From Perkinsus chesapeaki (Eukaryota > Perkinsozoa > Perkinsida > Perkinsidae), in NCBI GenBank assembly GCA_013115145.1, contig JAAPAO010000130.1:2226-66225 (forward strand): DNA of 64,000 nucleotides, read 5' to 3'. Of the stretch, positions 1 to 11,624 are shown piece by piece. How positions within the stretch are numbered: the stretch's first letter is position 1; each line of letters begins with the position of its first letter. The notes beneath the pieces were generated by a model that did not search any database, was not told the origin of the DNA, and worked only from the letters and a program-made list of their open reading frames with translations. A program made the position numbers and the translations under genes.

Positions 1-83
1 TTAACCTTTACCTATTACGTTAAGACCTTTTGCAGGTTAACCTTTACCTATTACGTTAAGACCTTTTGCAGGTTAACCTTTAC
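1..83. repeat. 36-bp tandem repeat, 2.3 copies
   Basis: Two identical 36-bp units (1-36 and 37-72) are followed by 11 bases of a third (73-83). Each unit begins TTAACCTTTACC and ends TTTTGCAGG. The array is cut by the window edge, so its true copy number is unknown. The unit is not a standard telomere heptamer. Confidence 0.95.
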
Positions 84-650
84 TCACTATGAAACCCACC
101 CGTGCGTGCCGCGTGTGTAATTTTCAATGAGGACCATTGGGCGAGAAATTAGTACAAATTCAACCGAAGGAAGTTGGCCCCCTCGGGGGGTGGTAGAGCC
201 GCGTTCTCCGCTGGCGTATAATCCCGAAGCAATGACGACCGCAAGTTGGAGAGGCTTCATATAACTGGCTTGGGTATTGCGATTGTTAATGCCGCTCTCT
301 CCGTACTCTTCAGTGAGAATCTGGGTCTTCTTTGCTAAGAGCCCTCCCCGAGTTTGACGAATGTTTGATTAGTTGTTTTCGGGAGCAGTGACCGACTCTC
401 TTGGAATGACCAGCTGAGGTTCAGCTGCTGAAGGTGCCTGTAACAGGGACCCTGCTGCGTACCCTCGTAGCGGCGAACTCCGGAGGAGAATTCTGAAATG
501 TGAAATTGTGAGGGATCTTTACTATTGACGGGCTGTTTTTGAGGCGTTCTGACACAATTGATAATGAGGGCTATATTTGAAGTAAGTGCAACACAAAGAC
601 ATTGTGGCGGCGGTTTCACATGAACATCACATGCTTGATAAGTATTATAG
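84..650. other. Spacer without a recognised gene
   Basis: Only short frames without recognisable domains. The minus frame 335-619 has no visible motif and is not called. Confidence 0.5.
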
Positions 651-651
651 T

Positions 652-939
652 TTACATAGCATTATATCCCTGTACATGCGCTCCATGAGCGAGGGCGATT
701 TCCGCTAGGAATGCATTAATCATTATACCACCCAACTCTATTAGGCCAGACTTCCTCCTGCCTTCGAGCTGCATATTGACGTTCGTATCTCCCAAAATAA
801 GGAGGCAGATAGGTAGATGATTGCTTGGCGCAAGCTTAAACCTAGTAGGATCCAATTTCTCGAGGTTCTTTCTCATATTTTCCTGGAACTCAACTAGCTT
901 TTTCTCATCCGTAGGAGCCCTAAGATTGAAGACATACAC
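652..939 (-). pseudogene. Endonuclease/exonuclease/phosphatase-like fragment
   Basis: The 95-residue frame contains VYVFNLRAPTDEKK near its start, followed some 40 residues later by LLILGDTNVN. That spacing and wording resemble the N-terminal half of APE-type endonucleases found in non-LTR retroelements (N-Y-A-P-T-D ... GDFNV). Catalytic Glu and the C-terminal SDH/H motifs are not in this frame. I read it as a relic of a retroelement endonuclease, but a host endonuclease exon is possible. The assignment rests on short motifs only. Confidence 0.35.
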
Positions 940-964
940 CTGCCATCGTCAGAAGTCAACCTGC

Positions 965-1039
965 TCTGAAAATGCGAAGCGATTGCGTGCTTTAATTTCT
1001 CAACCAGTTGTTATCATCTACAATTATACTGCATATTAG
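965..1039 (+). repeat. Direct repeat, copy A
   Basis: About 75 bp closely matching 2459-2533. The best-matched core is TTGCGTGCTT followed by TTTCTCAACCAGTTGTTAT and then TACAATTATA. Both copies have the same orientation and are 1.5 kb apart. Confidence 0.75.
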
Positions 1040-1093
1040 TCGCGGTGGAAAAGAAGGCATTGGGCTAGGCTAATGCCCGTAGACCGTATTTCA

Positions 1094-1662
1094 TCACCTT
1101 TCTCCATCCTTGCTAAACTCCACATTAATTTTAAGGTCATATTTGTCGCCGACAATCGTCAACTCAGTCGCCCTCTGTAGTCTAATTGTTCCTTTCGCTT
1201 TTCTTTCTTTTTGAGGCGTAAAGGTACAGTGAAGTCTGCGGTTAACCTCGTCCGACTTTTGGATTAACCGCCAGACCTGATACAGTATACCAATAATATC
1301 ATTACCACTGTCAGATTCAGATGCCCTACACCGGTACTGTATAGCGATGTTTCCGGCTCTGGTTTTTTGCCGTCGTAGAATTTGTAGATATAGTGACATA
1401 AATCTCGATTTAGGTTCCTAAACCGGCCCGTAGTATCCGGCAGCGTCATGCTCCAGTGTCTTCTGCCCCCTTCGTTTGTCGGATGAACCCTGTTGAAAGC
1501 GTCCAAATTTGGAAGCAAGTCAGATATGTGATTAAAAGCAGAATTGCAGACACCATCTCCGTCGTCGATGAGGTTAACATTCTGTATGATATGTTGACGA
1601 ACATGGAATAAACCATCCTCATGTGAATCCGAGCTGAAAATGAATACTGTCTCATTCCTCAC
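1094..1662 (-). pseudogene. Frame-shifted coding relic, possibly retroelement-derived
   Basis: Two overlapping minus frames read as one disrupted protein: 1662-1264 supplies the first part, and the reading continues in a second frame at 1399-1094. The first part has DAFNRVHP followed by a HWSMT segment, which resembles the D-x-[WF]-R-x-[LV]-H-P ... TW element near the C-terminus of LINE endonucleases. The second part is rich in charged residues and has no motif I recognise. The change of frame could be an intron or a true frameshift. It lies 5' (on the minus strand) of the GDTNVN fragment at 652-939, the reverse of the normal motif order. Confidence 0.3.
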
Positions 1663-2458
1663 GGTTAGCCAAACTCAAAGTAAGAAATTAACGATCATTA
1701 CTGGAATTATCATCACCCTATAGGGAGAACATTCCTTACCTCAATATCTCTGGTACATACTCCGCTGCCAAATGTTGGCCACCCTTCACTTTTGGGCAGA
1801 CTAACTTATCGATTATTATTTTATTATCGTTGTTGACATGCATGAAGATCGCCATGCTATCATCTACCCTCAGTTCACATTGTCTCATCTTATCGAATCT
1901 CGAGCTTTCAATTATTTGGGCATCCTACAAATTCGTTATTCTCCGGGAATTGCATCTTATGTTGTGCTTACGTCACGTGGTTGGGGTTTCATGGATTGGC
2001 GGTTAGCAGCTCCAAAAGCCCTTCCCTCGGCTGAGGGGAGACTCAATGGCAGCAGCACGAGAGTGAGGTAGCGCATTTGGTGGCAAAAATCTCCAAAAAC
2101 TACATTTTACCGAGTTTGGCCTACTGTTGGATCGATCTTCAATGAGGGTGTCACCCACGACACCTAAAGGTAACTTACCTTATCAGGCATCATTAATGCT
2201 GATTGGCGCGTTACAGAGAATAATAGTACATCATAATAACTTATCTTTCCAAACTCGAGCGGATATTTGCGCACGCCACTAATTTCAATTGGGTGGGTAA
2301 AGCGTCTCTCCGGTGGATAGCTGCCAAGTCGCTAGTGTCCATATACTTGTGTGATTACCCAACGCCAAGTCAACAGTTTCAAGGAAACCACTCGGTAGGA
2401 ACCTTCCGAGTGAGCGAATGCTCCTTTCAGGCCCTTCCTGATGATATCGTTCTCGGCG
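1663..2458. other. Spacer without a recognised gene
   Basis: Contains a short plus frame at 1838-2071 with no recognisable motif and an inverted repeat around 2384-2412 (CACTCGG...CCGAGTG). No gene called. Confidence 0.5.
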
Positions 2459-2533
2459 CTGAAAGTGTGTACCAATTGCGTGCTTAGTTTCTCAACCAGT
2501 TGTTATTCTTTACAATTATATATCAGTATTTAG
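2459..2533 (+). repeat. Direct repeat, copy B
   Basis: Second copy of the 965-1039 repeat, diverged by substitutions and small indels. Similarity begins around CTGAAA and ends at the TTAG near 2533. The conservation is at DNA level, with different reading frames open in the two copies, so it looks like a decayed mobile-element end rather than a shared protein exon. Confidence 0.75.
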
Positions 2534-2759
2534 TTCAGTATTCAGTGAGTGGTTGGTGGGCCAGATGGCGATATTAGTCCTTATTACTTCCTTCAGCAAC
2601 AGGCAGGCAAGACAATCTGCTCACCTCAATCCAACGAGGTCCGCTGGAATTCAAAAGTGTATCATTCGACCACAGCAATTAAAGTTTACCGAACTCTCCA
2701 CAATTTACTGATATCTGCCTTTGTCACTATTAGTGACTCACTAATCCGTTTAGTTCTAA

Positions 2760-4125
2760 ATGATGCGAAGATATGTCCATGCCCTCGGTCGCTCGTATTT
2801 CCATACAGTGGCTCAAGCAACTGTCCCGACATTATCCACTCGGTCTCTTGCAGTATCAATGAAGATAGTTGAAGATGCTGTAAAGGATGGGTCGGTTGCC
2901 TTAACTATGCTGGTTAAAGGAAATGAGGAATTGGTAATCTGGGGGAGCGCGGATGGTCTAATCTTGACAGCATTACGATACGGGATTAAGAAATATTGTT
3001 ATTCAATCCGATACCTTCAATGGATGGGAAAAATGTAAATGACTGGGTATAGGAAGTACAGCAACACGCGGAATTTTAGGCAGATAGAGAATTGTGGTTT
3101 ACTATTTAGATCGGAGAGCTGGAGAAGCCGGTGGTGGTTAGGATAGTCGATGAGGTTAGAAGTATGTGTGAAGCCGGCACAATACCAGCGCAGCAGTTGT
3201 CGGATATTTTTGGTGTATTGGCAAGAGAAAGGTAGTATTCGATTGGCTTGTACGCACAGAGGCATAGAGAGACGTCGAAGGTTCCCGATGATGAAAATGC
3301 TATTGATGTTCTTCGTGCTATAGGAGCAGGTGCTGTGTCAATTCTGCAAGTATTCTCTCACTGCGGGTGAATTCCGACCTCATGAAAGAAGTGCTTTCAT
3401 AAGCAAGAATGTTTTCCTGTTTGGGAGCCAAGGGGAAATTCTGATAAAATTATGCCACCTATCTTCTTTCTATTATTCCTTAGCCCAATGAAGTTCACTG
3501 TGAAGAGTTCAATAATGATATCTCGGAGGATTAGTCTGGCAACTAAGTCATAATATGACAGGAATGACAATTACGCATGCGCAAATTGTTAATGCGGCAT
3601 TAATAGTGCCTGGCTACCGCAACAAGTTCTCTTTTGGAAATAGTTAGCATTCTGCTTTATACTTGGAACTGGAACATCTGCTTTCTGGCTACTTAGGCGA
3701 GAGTGCCTTCGGGTCTCTGAAGAGATGCTGGAAGACATATCATCTAGATTGATGGACTTAACCGACGAAGGACTGCGAGACATCTTTGCGGCTATGGTCT
3801 ACGCCGGGGTAGTGCCTAGGGCGATTAGGAGACTAAACTGTAGTGTCCGGAATGGTATATAGTAGGCCACATGCCACTATTAGTGGTCACTAGTATAGTA
3901 GTGGTATAGTTAGTATTACTAGCTCACACATACAACCAGTTACCGCACTCTAGGGCATCAGCGAGGAGTTCTTGAAACTTTATAATGTACCAAGACATGC
4001 ACCGCATGGCAAACTTGAGATCTCTGAGCAGTTCGGTGCAGTTAGAGTAGAACTGATACACTTGAATGGCTTGCAGTGGCATTATTCCAACCTGCTCTGT
4101 CGCTTTCAGCAGGATAACTCATAAA
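2760..4125 (+). CDS. Helical-repeat protein with mitochondrial-type leader (multi-exon, partial model)
   Basis: The ATG at 2760 opens an Arg/His/Ser-rich leader with no acidic residue in its first 34 positions (begins MMRRYVHALGRSYFH), typical of a mitochondrial presequence. Probable exons follow at about 2760-2930, 3112-3230 (core TIPAQQLSDIFGVLARER), 3280-3350 (VPDDENAIDVLRAIGAG), 3693-3840 (DISSRLMDLTDEGLRDIFAA) and 3960-4125, joined by GT-AG introns. The amphipathic leucine pattern resembles alpha-helical organellar RNA-binding repeats of the HPR/RAP (FASTK-like) class. That is a resemblance only; no RAP domain was seen. The exact 3' end is uncertain, and these exons may belong to one gene with those at 5.9-10.6 kb. 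Confidence 0.45.
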
Positions 4126-5160
4126 CCCTCCGGAGGCATGGGCCATGCCGCATGGCAATATGCAGTGACTTGACAATCGGGAAGTGGTTCCGACTTAGGC
4201 ACTTAGTGGTCACAGTAGACGGTATTATCGTGATGTGTTTCTACAAGAGGCTACAAAACGATTAAGCCAGATGGACTTGCATTGCCAAATTCAAATTGCT
4301 CGACTCGCTGGTAAGCTACTATGAGGCCGCTAGACGCTAGATGTAATATGTCTTTTAGCATCCTTGGTTGGCCGAATGAAGAAGGAACCGTCAGAAGGTA
4401 ACGCAGCATGTGCGCTAGCGGGAAGAGTTAGCGCTACCTTTTTTGAAGAAGCAGGGCAAGGTCGGAGGTTCGCGGGGCTCAGTCCCACCATCTTGGTAAT
4501 AGGCCTCGTTAAAGTTTAACCGTTGAACGTAGGTGCGAAGAAAGTTGTTTTTTAACCTCTAAGTTGTATTTCATCTAACTACCTTCATTTGAAGTAAAAT
4601 CTACTTATTAACGGCGATTAGCCGTCGGCGAACGTAGTTTTTGTGCTACAGAATTCTCTGATGATACAGACTTCGGTGTCACCGCTTCCTGCTCCGCACT
4701 AGAACAGCTAACTTTGTCTGTTGAACACACTCGGCAGAAACAGACTCTGGACAGATTCTGGACGAAAATTTTGTCACGAAACTACGCACCACTGGTACGG
4801 CATCAGTGGCACGCTGAGGCGGCGTTTCACTGGACTGGACTGCGCCTTCTAGGCTCCTGTGTATAGCAGTGGATTCCTTACTGCGAGCTGGGGCCCCTCT
4901 GACGTCTCTACGGCTGTGATCTCTCGCTCTACCGATAGACTCGGAGGATGCTCCGTACTAAGTGACGGAGCGTCATGTCACAGTGGAAGTGTTCTGACTC
5001 AGAACTGAGTACTACTAAGTTCTGAGTTGATACTCAGAACTTCTGATTATCTACTCAGTAGATTCTACTGCCGGCATATCGTTAATGATGATGGTATGAG
5101 CTACACTCAAAAAGGTTACTGCACATTGAAACTATAAAGAAGCTCTCTAAGAGAACACTA
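4126..5160. other. Palindrome-rich spacer
   Basis: No convincing gene. Three perfect short inverted repeats lie close together: 4991-5005 (GTTCTGA-C-TCAGAAC), 5018-5041 (10-bp stem, 4-base loop) and 5050-5062 (TCTACT-C-AGTAGA). Confidence 0.7.
5018..5041. repeat. Perfect 10-bp hairpin
   Basis: AGTTCTGAGT and ACTCAGAACT are exact reverse complements around the loop TGAT. It is part of the palindrome cluster 4991-5062. Confidence 0.9.
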
Positions 5161-5233
5161 AGGCTTTGACAATCTGCAATGCTATCGACTTTACCTCGAG
5201 GAGCAGGGGCTTGTTTTCCGACAACATCCACTC

Positions 5234-5521
5234 TTGGACACAGAGTTTGGGTCCCTTGATGGTACAACTTGTATTGCTTTCGTGTCAATGGCCATGTTTT
5301 GTACAACTGCCAGTTGCCAACTGGGGAGGGGGGACATCAAGTTCATCCACTGTTGGGCGCACCGTGCACAGCTTATTACCCGATCAGTGGCAAATAGGCA
5401 TGTTATATCCATTAGAACATGGGATGGCTTATCGTTTGTCCTTCATGTACTGACGGATTCGCAAGAGGGATGGTACCTTCGGATACCCTCTTCGAGCTCC
5501 GTAAGGGTACTCGTCGCATGA
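5234..5521 (+). pseudogene. Possible hAT-like transposase fragment
   Basis: The frame contains IHCWAHRAQL, which resembles the C-x-A-H-x-L signature seen in hAT and related transposases. No catalytic DDE residues or terminal repeats can be tied to it, and the overlapping frame 5166-5453 is also open. I regard it as a weak hint of a transposon relic between two coding regions. Confidence 0.2.
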
Positions 5522-5890
5522 CCATCGTGTTCATGCAAGCCTGCAAGCCCTTGCTAGCTTTGAGTATGCTCATCGGCGTTGAACAGACTTGCTTCTGAAC
5601 ATGTTCTCGACCCTCTGCGTCGTTGAAAACGACTTAGGTTACTGTGGGTTGCATGAGACGACCTCGGGAAAGAGGACAGTGTATGTTGGGATCTCGCTCG
5701 CCAGTGTGTAATACCGTTTCAATGTGTAACGGTATTTATGTATCATAAGTGAATCTTGGAACAGTTTAGGAACTATATCGGTTCGATATCTGTCTATCTG
5801 AGTGTATCTGACTATCTGAGTACGTTTTAGATCTGAGTATTATCTGCGAGTAATTGAATCTAAACGTTCCATTTGTAGCGCTGAAGCGTA

Positions 5891-7071
5891 GTGATGGTCA
5901 ATTTGAGTCAATTTGAGTTGCAAATTGTGGGAAATTTGCGGTTCTGTAGTCTATTCAGTAAAATTTTCGAACTCTCTTTGGAATTAGAGGATGACACTGC
6001 CCAATGGGATTGGAAAAAGGAGAATTTGGTGTTTCTCGATACTCTCCAAAGCGAGAAATCATTGCCCCTCTCGACAACCATAGAGCTTGTAATTCAATGC
6101 CGCGGAAAGTTTCCTTTTGCCACTTTTATGCACGGCATATTGTTGTGTGAATGACCTTCCCAGATCACTCAGAGTTGCACGATGCAACTTGCATCAGGTA
6201 GGAATGTCTTCGTTCAGGTCCACGGTTGTCTGCTAGCTTCCTCATCCGCGGCTTCATGTGTCACACCGTTGACTATCGAGACCAGGGGGAGAATGTTCCG
6301 AATGTTGAGAAGAGCGGTGAACCAAACTGAAGAGACGGACGATCTGGGTAAGATTACGACCCTCTGTGCTTTGGGGTTCATTCTAGTGTCCCGGAGGAAT
6401 TCTGGATATTCCGATATACTTTACACCTCTTACGAATGTTGTCCGTTACGTGCAACACGTAATCATTTGCAGAGCTTCGTTGATACAGTAAACTCATTAC
6501 TTGACAGGATCAAGTCGTAGAAGTTTAACTACAGGTCTGCCTGCGCCGATTCTTTTCTCGTTCATTGAAAAATTTCGGATCGAAATTAAAGTCGGTCTCT
6601 TCGTGGCAAAAGAACATAGCAGACCATTTTTCAGACAGAGAGATGGAGACCGGCGAAGCTAACGCTGTTGTGAGGGCGAGGCGTGATGAGGCGGCTTCCA
6701 TCAGTGAGCTCAAGTTAGTTCCCGAGATACTCAAGCGTATCGGTAATTTTACGAATAGTAATCAAATCTGAAGAGTGTCAAATTTTAGATCACAAAGGCA
6801 TCGAGAACCCTGCCAGCGAGCCTTGCAGTAAGACTTATTATCAATCATTGCACTTGCTCCTAGAGCGAGATTTGAAGCACGGCAGGGCCTCAGCTAGTGA
6901 CCTACTCTTGTGGTGCCAAAAATCGCATGAGCTCTGGTTTGAGGAAACGTATGATAAGAAACTGGGTAGGTCGCTATTTGCATTGAAGCCTTGTATCGGG
7001 CAAGGTGTCCGGAGATTGCTCTTCTACGGTCTCAAGCTTTTACTCTGTCGCTCCCAAAGATCGGCTTACTG
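5891..7071 (+). CDS. Helical-repeat coding exons, part 1 (model incomplete)
   Basis: Successive open segments share a leucine-rich helical character: about 5930-6150 (EDDTAQWDWKKENLVFLDTL), 6270-6519 (RGRMFRMLRRAVNQTEE, ending in a Leu-rich FVDTVNSLLDRI stretch), 6543-6770 (RRDEAASISELKLVPEILKR) and 6810-7071 (HLLLERDLKHGRASASDLLL). Frame changes between them are compatible with short introns. I recognise no domain. They resemble the exons at 2.8-4.1 kb and probably encode another, or the same, organellar helical-repeat protein. The start codon is not determined; the ATG at 5891 is simply the first in frame. Confidence 0.4.
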
Positions 7072-7264
7072 AAGGTTCATAAACTTTTGATAGAGATGAT
7101 ATCATAATCTAGCATATTTAAAGATATGTTTTAGGATCCTATAGGCATTAACTTGTCGGGATTGACAACATCTATGCATTGTATCGAGAGAAATACGGAT
7201 TATACAACTTTTTCTCGCTTCCTGCCGAATACACTTCATCATTCGTGAAAACTACGTAGCATCG

Positions 7265-8095
7265 GTGCCAAATGGCAACCTCGTTCCTCAATACGTTCTC
7301 GTTGATTTCAGCTACTGGAATGTATGCATGTTATCGCCTCAGGCGACTCGCCTGCATACGGAAGTGCAACGTGAATTAATAAACAGATGTTATAATTATT
7401 TCAGGGTCCATGGCGTTATTGTCCGGTCTACAAATAACGCTCGAAGCGGTGAAGTCGCTAATAGGCCAAATGCATCCCAGGTAGCCCCTCGAGGCTCGTT
7501 TCGCATATGCGATCTTCTCAGGTCGTTCATAAACCTAGCCAGTGCGTTGGTGTCCCTCGAATCTAAGTTGAATACAGCTGGGAGGTCTGATCGACGTGCG
7601 AAAGATGACACGGTTGAAACTAACGATGGGGAGTAAGCCCTAGATCTACCCCTGATACGTTATCTGAAGGATCGAACAATCCGATTCGAACGTCTGACCC
7701 TTCCTCGAGAAATTGTCACAACTGGGTCGATCTCATTGAAATGAACTTACGGCAATTAAGAAATCCTAGAATTCAGCAGTGATTTGAAAGAGATTCCCGT
7801 TCTGATTCTTTTCAAATGCTTTGCGAGCGGCTATACTTATCAAATACAAAACTCTTTGGGGAAACACTCCGTAGATAACGCGCTCATCGTTCGTCGAGTC
7901 GCCTCGGTATTTTTCATCCATGAACTCATCTTTCTCTGCCAGTTACATATATGTGCCTTTGAAGATTTGCGACACCCTTCAGCTCATGCTCGACTTTGTC
8001 GAGGATACTATCCTTGAGGGAGACCCATCGGTAGGCTCACTGCCGGAGACTCCAGGCTGGAGTGTGTTAAGACTTGACGTTGTGTTACAGAATTG
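7265..8095 (+). CDS. Helical-repeat coding exons, part 2
   Basis: A 123-residue frame at 7265-7636 contains LSPQATRLHTEVQRELINRC and ICDLLRSFINLASALVSLES. A second convincing segment at about 7965-8092 reads KICDTLQLMLDFVEDTILEG in a frame without an ATG and ends at a TGA. Both have the same amphipathic leucine spacing as the neighbouring upstream exons. The intervening bases contain stops and are probably intronic. Function unknown. Confidence 0.4.
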
Positions 8096-8600
8096 ATGTT
8101 TATCAACTTAACTGTTAAGCCGACTATAGCTGTTGTGTGTCTGCTCCATGGAGCCGACTATTCAAATCCAATACCCGAGTACGGCACGCAAGTGTTTCAG
8201 AAACTTAGATCTATCCTGATATGGTCTCCATGACGCAATAGTGCCAGTACAAGTAGGCAAGTAGACAGTTATGTTGATACAGCTCAGTATCACGCCCTTT
8301 GTAGGCTATGGGAGAGCTTTACATTCTTATAGCAACTATTGAATGAATATTGTATAATTCAATTATAACTCTTGTAAAAGTGATAAACTTTATAGATGGT
8401 GCTTCCGTACGTTATTGCGTATTCTTTCTCTTTATTAGCCGAACAGAATCGGTATGTACTCAGGTCGGTTGCCTTTCTACTGCCACGGAGTTCATGTACA
8501 CTATCATCCCAGTTCTTCATAAGATATCTTTGAAAGACTCAAGGTATCCTAGCTTGAAGCGCGCGTTTCAATTATACTTTTTTTAAGATACACTTCATGC

Positions 8601-10640
8601 GTGGAAAGATACCTCCGACCTCAGCTTACCACAATTCATCGAGATCTCAACAGCAACGCTTGGGGGACGGAGACTACTATCTTGGACGGGCGGGAATCTC
8701 GTCACCTGGTGAGTCGGCTTGGCCCACTGGGCTGGGGTAAAAATCTTACCGTAACACCGACTGATCGCATTATATGTCCCGAGCTTGGATTCGGAAATCG
8801 TACTGGGCTTTATTTATTTTCCATAGCTTACTGCTCAGTTGAATAGGATTCTGGAACTCGGCCACGGCGGCTTAGCCGCCTAAAGAAATAATTCTGAGCT
8901 CGAATATCGGTTAATTGCTCCACACGCCTATCGATGTTCTCCCTAATCTTGTCGAACTCTTACATACGGGTGAGAGCACTTTACTTCAGTCTGTGCTTCG
9001 CTCACTGCGGTGTGCCGGTATAGTATCATCATATGCTACAGCACTAAAGAAAAAGAAACAGCGTTGGCAGAACGAAAAAGGCAATGAGCACTTGGCTGAG
9101 GAGGAGAAGGACACCTTGGAGATGCTGAAGCGTCACGACGCTCTGGTACGCTTCGGATTGACGCGCCTCTGATACGCTTTTGGTCTAGTTGCTGTCGTTG
9201 AATCGGCGAATACGGTCCACGGCGAGAGTTGAAGACTTTGACGATTTTACCCTCAGGGAAGCGGCGAATAACATCAGGCTGATGCACGCAAGTAAGGTAT
9301 TCGACACACAGTTACCTATTATCCTCGGTATACTTGGATGGAAAACAATGAACTGGTACACTTTAATAGAGCTTCCGCCTCCAATTAGCTTCTCACGAAC
9401 AATCAGCGTACAACGCGAAAAGGGATTCAAAGCCGCTCTAGCACACAAAGAGAAATCTCCTCTGTATGCATGCTCTTCGGAAAAGCCTTTTCCGGTCTGA
9501 TCACCAGACTCTGTTGCTTTAGGAAACTTTGAGGCTCTGGAGTCAAGAAGGATTGTGCTCAGATACCTCGTCCGCCGTCAGCTCTTACTGCGAGCTCATC
9601 CTAGCTCGGCTGCAGCAACCGGGCCTGCCACGACCACATGTGAATACTTTAGTGTAAGGAATGCGACACTGGCAATGTATAGCTATTAGGACAGGCACAT
9701 CATAAAGGAGACCCATTCTGTGATAGTGTCAAAAGGAGTTAGCGCCGAGATGGCTAAAATGCTGGTGAGTTGTGCATGCCTCGTTTGTTAGTACCCCTTT
9801 CATTCCGGAGCTTCACGCACTAATAATACTGCGATATGAACCTCAGCCGTTTGAATGATTCACCTGAATCTTGCACTATCTCGGTTTACGGGCTGCGAAG
9901 TCGTAACACAATGATTGTGGATTGAACAATAGTAACTTTGTCATAGTTAACGAGATAGGACAGTTAAGAGAGTGAATAATGTGTAGAATATCACAAGCAA
10001 TCGAATCTAGTAATACGATGGTACGACAATTGTGTGATAGACAGGAATTTTGTAGGTCGTATAATTTAGTGCAATCGTTAATCCAGTAAAATTCACTGAA
10101 GCATGTTCCTCAATATTTGAGCTGAGCTGTATAAACTGCCCTTGTACTCTTCCAAAGAGTCTCTTGAGAATATGGACATACTGTATGGTTCTCTCCAGGT
10201 CCAGTGCGTTCTGCTCTGTCTCTCGTCGAACGCTCCCAACTCGCTGAGTCGAGACTGCCGTGCGAGGCTTGTGGAAGTGTGTTCGACTTTACTTGACGAG
10301 TTGCCTTATGGCTCTCCACTGCGATCTCAGGTGATCTTCCAGTCTGAAAGTTTGTATTCCGGAACTAACGATGATTTGTCAGGTTGTTGCCTCCCTAACG
10401 CAGTTGGCCAAGGTCATGACCTACAAGGAGGGGACCTTTGTGGGAGCTAAGTAAGTTTGTGGGCAACCAAATCATGATACGCGAAGTTAAGGCGCTCTCC
10501 GTGACTGCAGCGGTGAAGCTTTCCTGGTATAAAAGTTATTCCCCGCCTTGGCTGAGCAATAGTACTGGGACGAAGCTAACTGGTTTCTTCGGCATGCTTC
10601 TGTACGTTCTGTTCACCGCTTAGATATATAACGCACAGCC
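8601..10640 (+). CDS. Helical-repeat coding exons, part 3
   Basis: The clearest coding pieces are 8915-9172 (IDVLPNLVELLHTGESTLLQ, then a Lys/Glu-rich stretch ending LKRHDALVRFGLTRL), 9189-9320 (VEDFDDFTLREAANNIRLMH), and 10142-10330 (SLSRDCRARLVEVCSTLL). The DDFTLREAANNIRLMHASK wording is close to the helical motifs of RAP/FASTK-type organellar RNA factors. Exon joins could not be fixed, and 9500-10100 has no convincing exon. This may be the C-terminal part of the gene starting upstream, or a separate gene. Confidence 0.35.
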
Positions 10641-11189
10641 TCATGAGCGCCCTCCCAAGCGACGAGTCTGTGGAAGCTGCCCGGCGAGGAATGATGCGAG
10701 AAGACCCCCCGAAACATCGCTGACAGCACCAAACCTTCACCCACGTTTCTGATGGAAAATTCATGTTTCTGCATAACCCAATCACCGTGTTGTCAATTCA
10801 CAGGACCTCCCATTGCATGGAAGGCTCATGGTTCAGGCTCGGACACCAATAGGCGACCAAGGGCTTCACTTTCAAAACATTTACCTTCTACACGAGTGTG
10901 CCTCGCAATGACATTCGGACTGTTTCTCCGCCAAATCAGCTTAGTTAACTAAGTGAGCAGGCGTTGTAGCGAAAGTGCTTTGAAAGCACTTAAGACTAAC
11001 GAGTGAGAAAGCACTGCCTTCTTAGTCTGTTAGGATTGCCGTCGCGCATCCCAATCATATGCTGATCGGCTAGGCCTTAGCCCACTGAAACCTTAGGTGT
11101 GAATCATCGCCTCTCTTCAACACCACTATCCTAGGTGTACGACGGTACGTCCAGCCGGTCCTGGGTAGCTGCTATGCCTGCAGGCCCAG

Positions 11190-11236
11190 AGACAAGCGGC
11201 AGACACCCCAGAGTCTGGGGTGTCTGTCGCTTGTCT
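11190..11236. repeat. 47-nt near-perfect palindrome
   Basis: Left arm 11190-11212 and right arm 11214-11236 pair over 23 positions with a single G-T wobble (11199 with 11227), leaving one unpaired base. The arms carry CAGACACCCCAGA and its complement. It lies in a gene-free spacer. Confidence 0.95.
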
Positions 11237-11605
11237 GACTTACTCAGATTGGAGCTTGATCTCGGTTTGGGTCGTTCCTATTTTGGAGAGCAACTTCGAG
11301 GAAAAACTTTCTGAATCAGGAATCCTGATACTACTTTTGTGTTTGACTCGATCAATTTGACTTGCCAACATCATCTTGCTCGAAACTAACGTCACCGATA
11401 CTCTGGCTATCATCATTCACATCATAGCAAAGTCCTCATAGTCAACCTCTTGACAGCGATATCACCCCCCGCTTCTCCCGTGGCCCCATCAAGTCTTGCT
11501 TGTACCGTCATAAAGCCGCTACCTAGGTTAACAGATGTGGTATTACCACTCCGTTCTCATCAGACTGGACCACTGCCAGTGGTGGTTCACCACAAAAGTC
11601 GAATA

Positions 11606-11624
11606 GAGTCTACTCAGTAGACTC
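11606..11624. repeat. 19-nt perfect palindrome
   Basis: GAGTCTACT and AGTAGACTC flank a single C. The 11-base core matches the palindrome at about 5051-5061. Confidence 0.9.

Noticed and set aside
5234-5521. Active hAT transposase
   Set aside because: Only a CWAH motif is present, with no catalytic residues or terminal repeats, so it is listed as a low-confidence relic.
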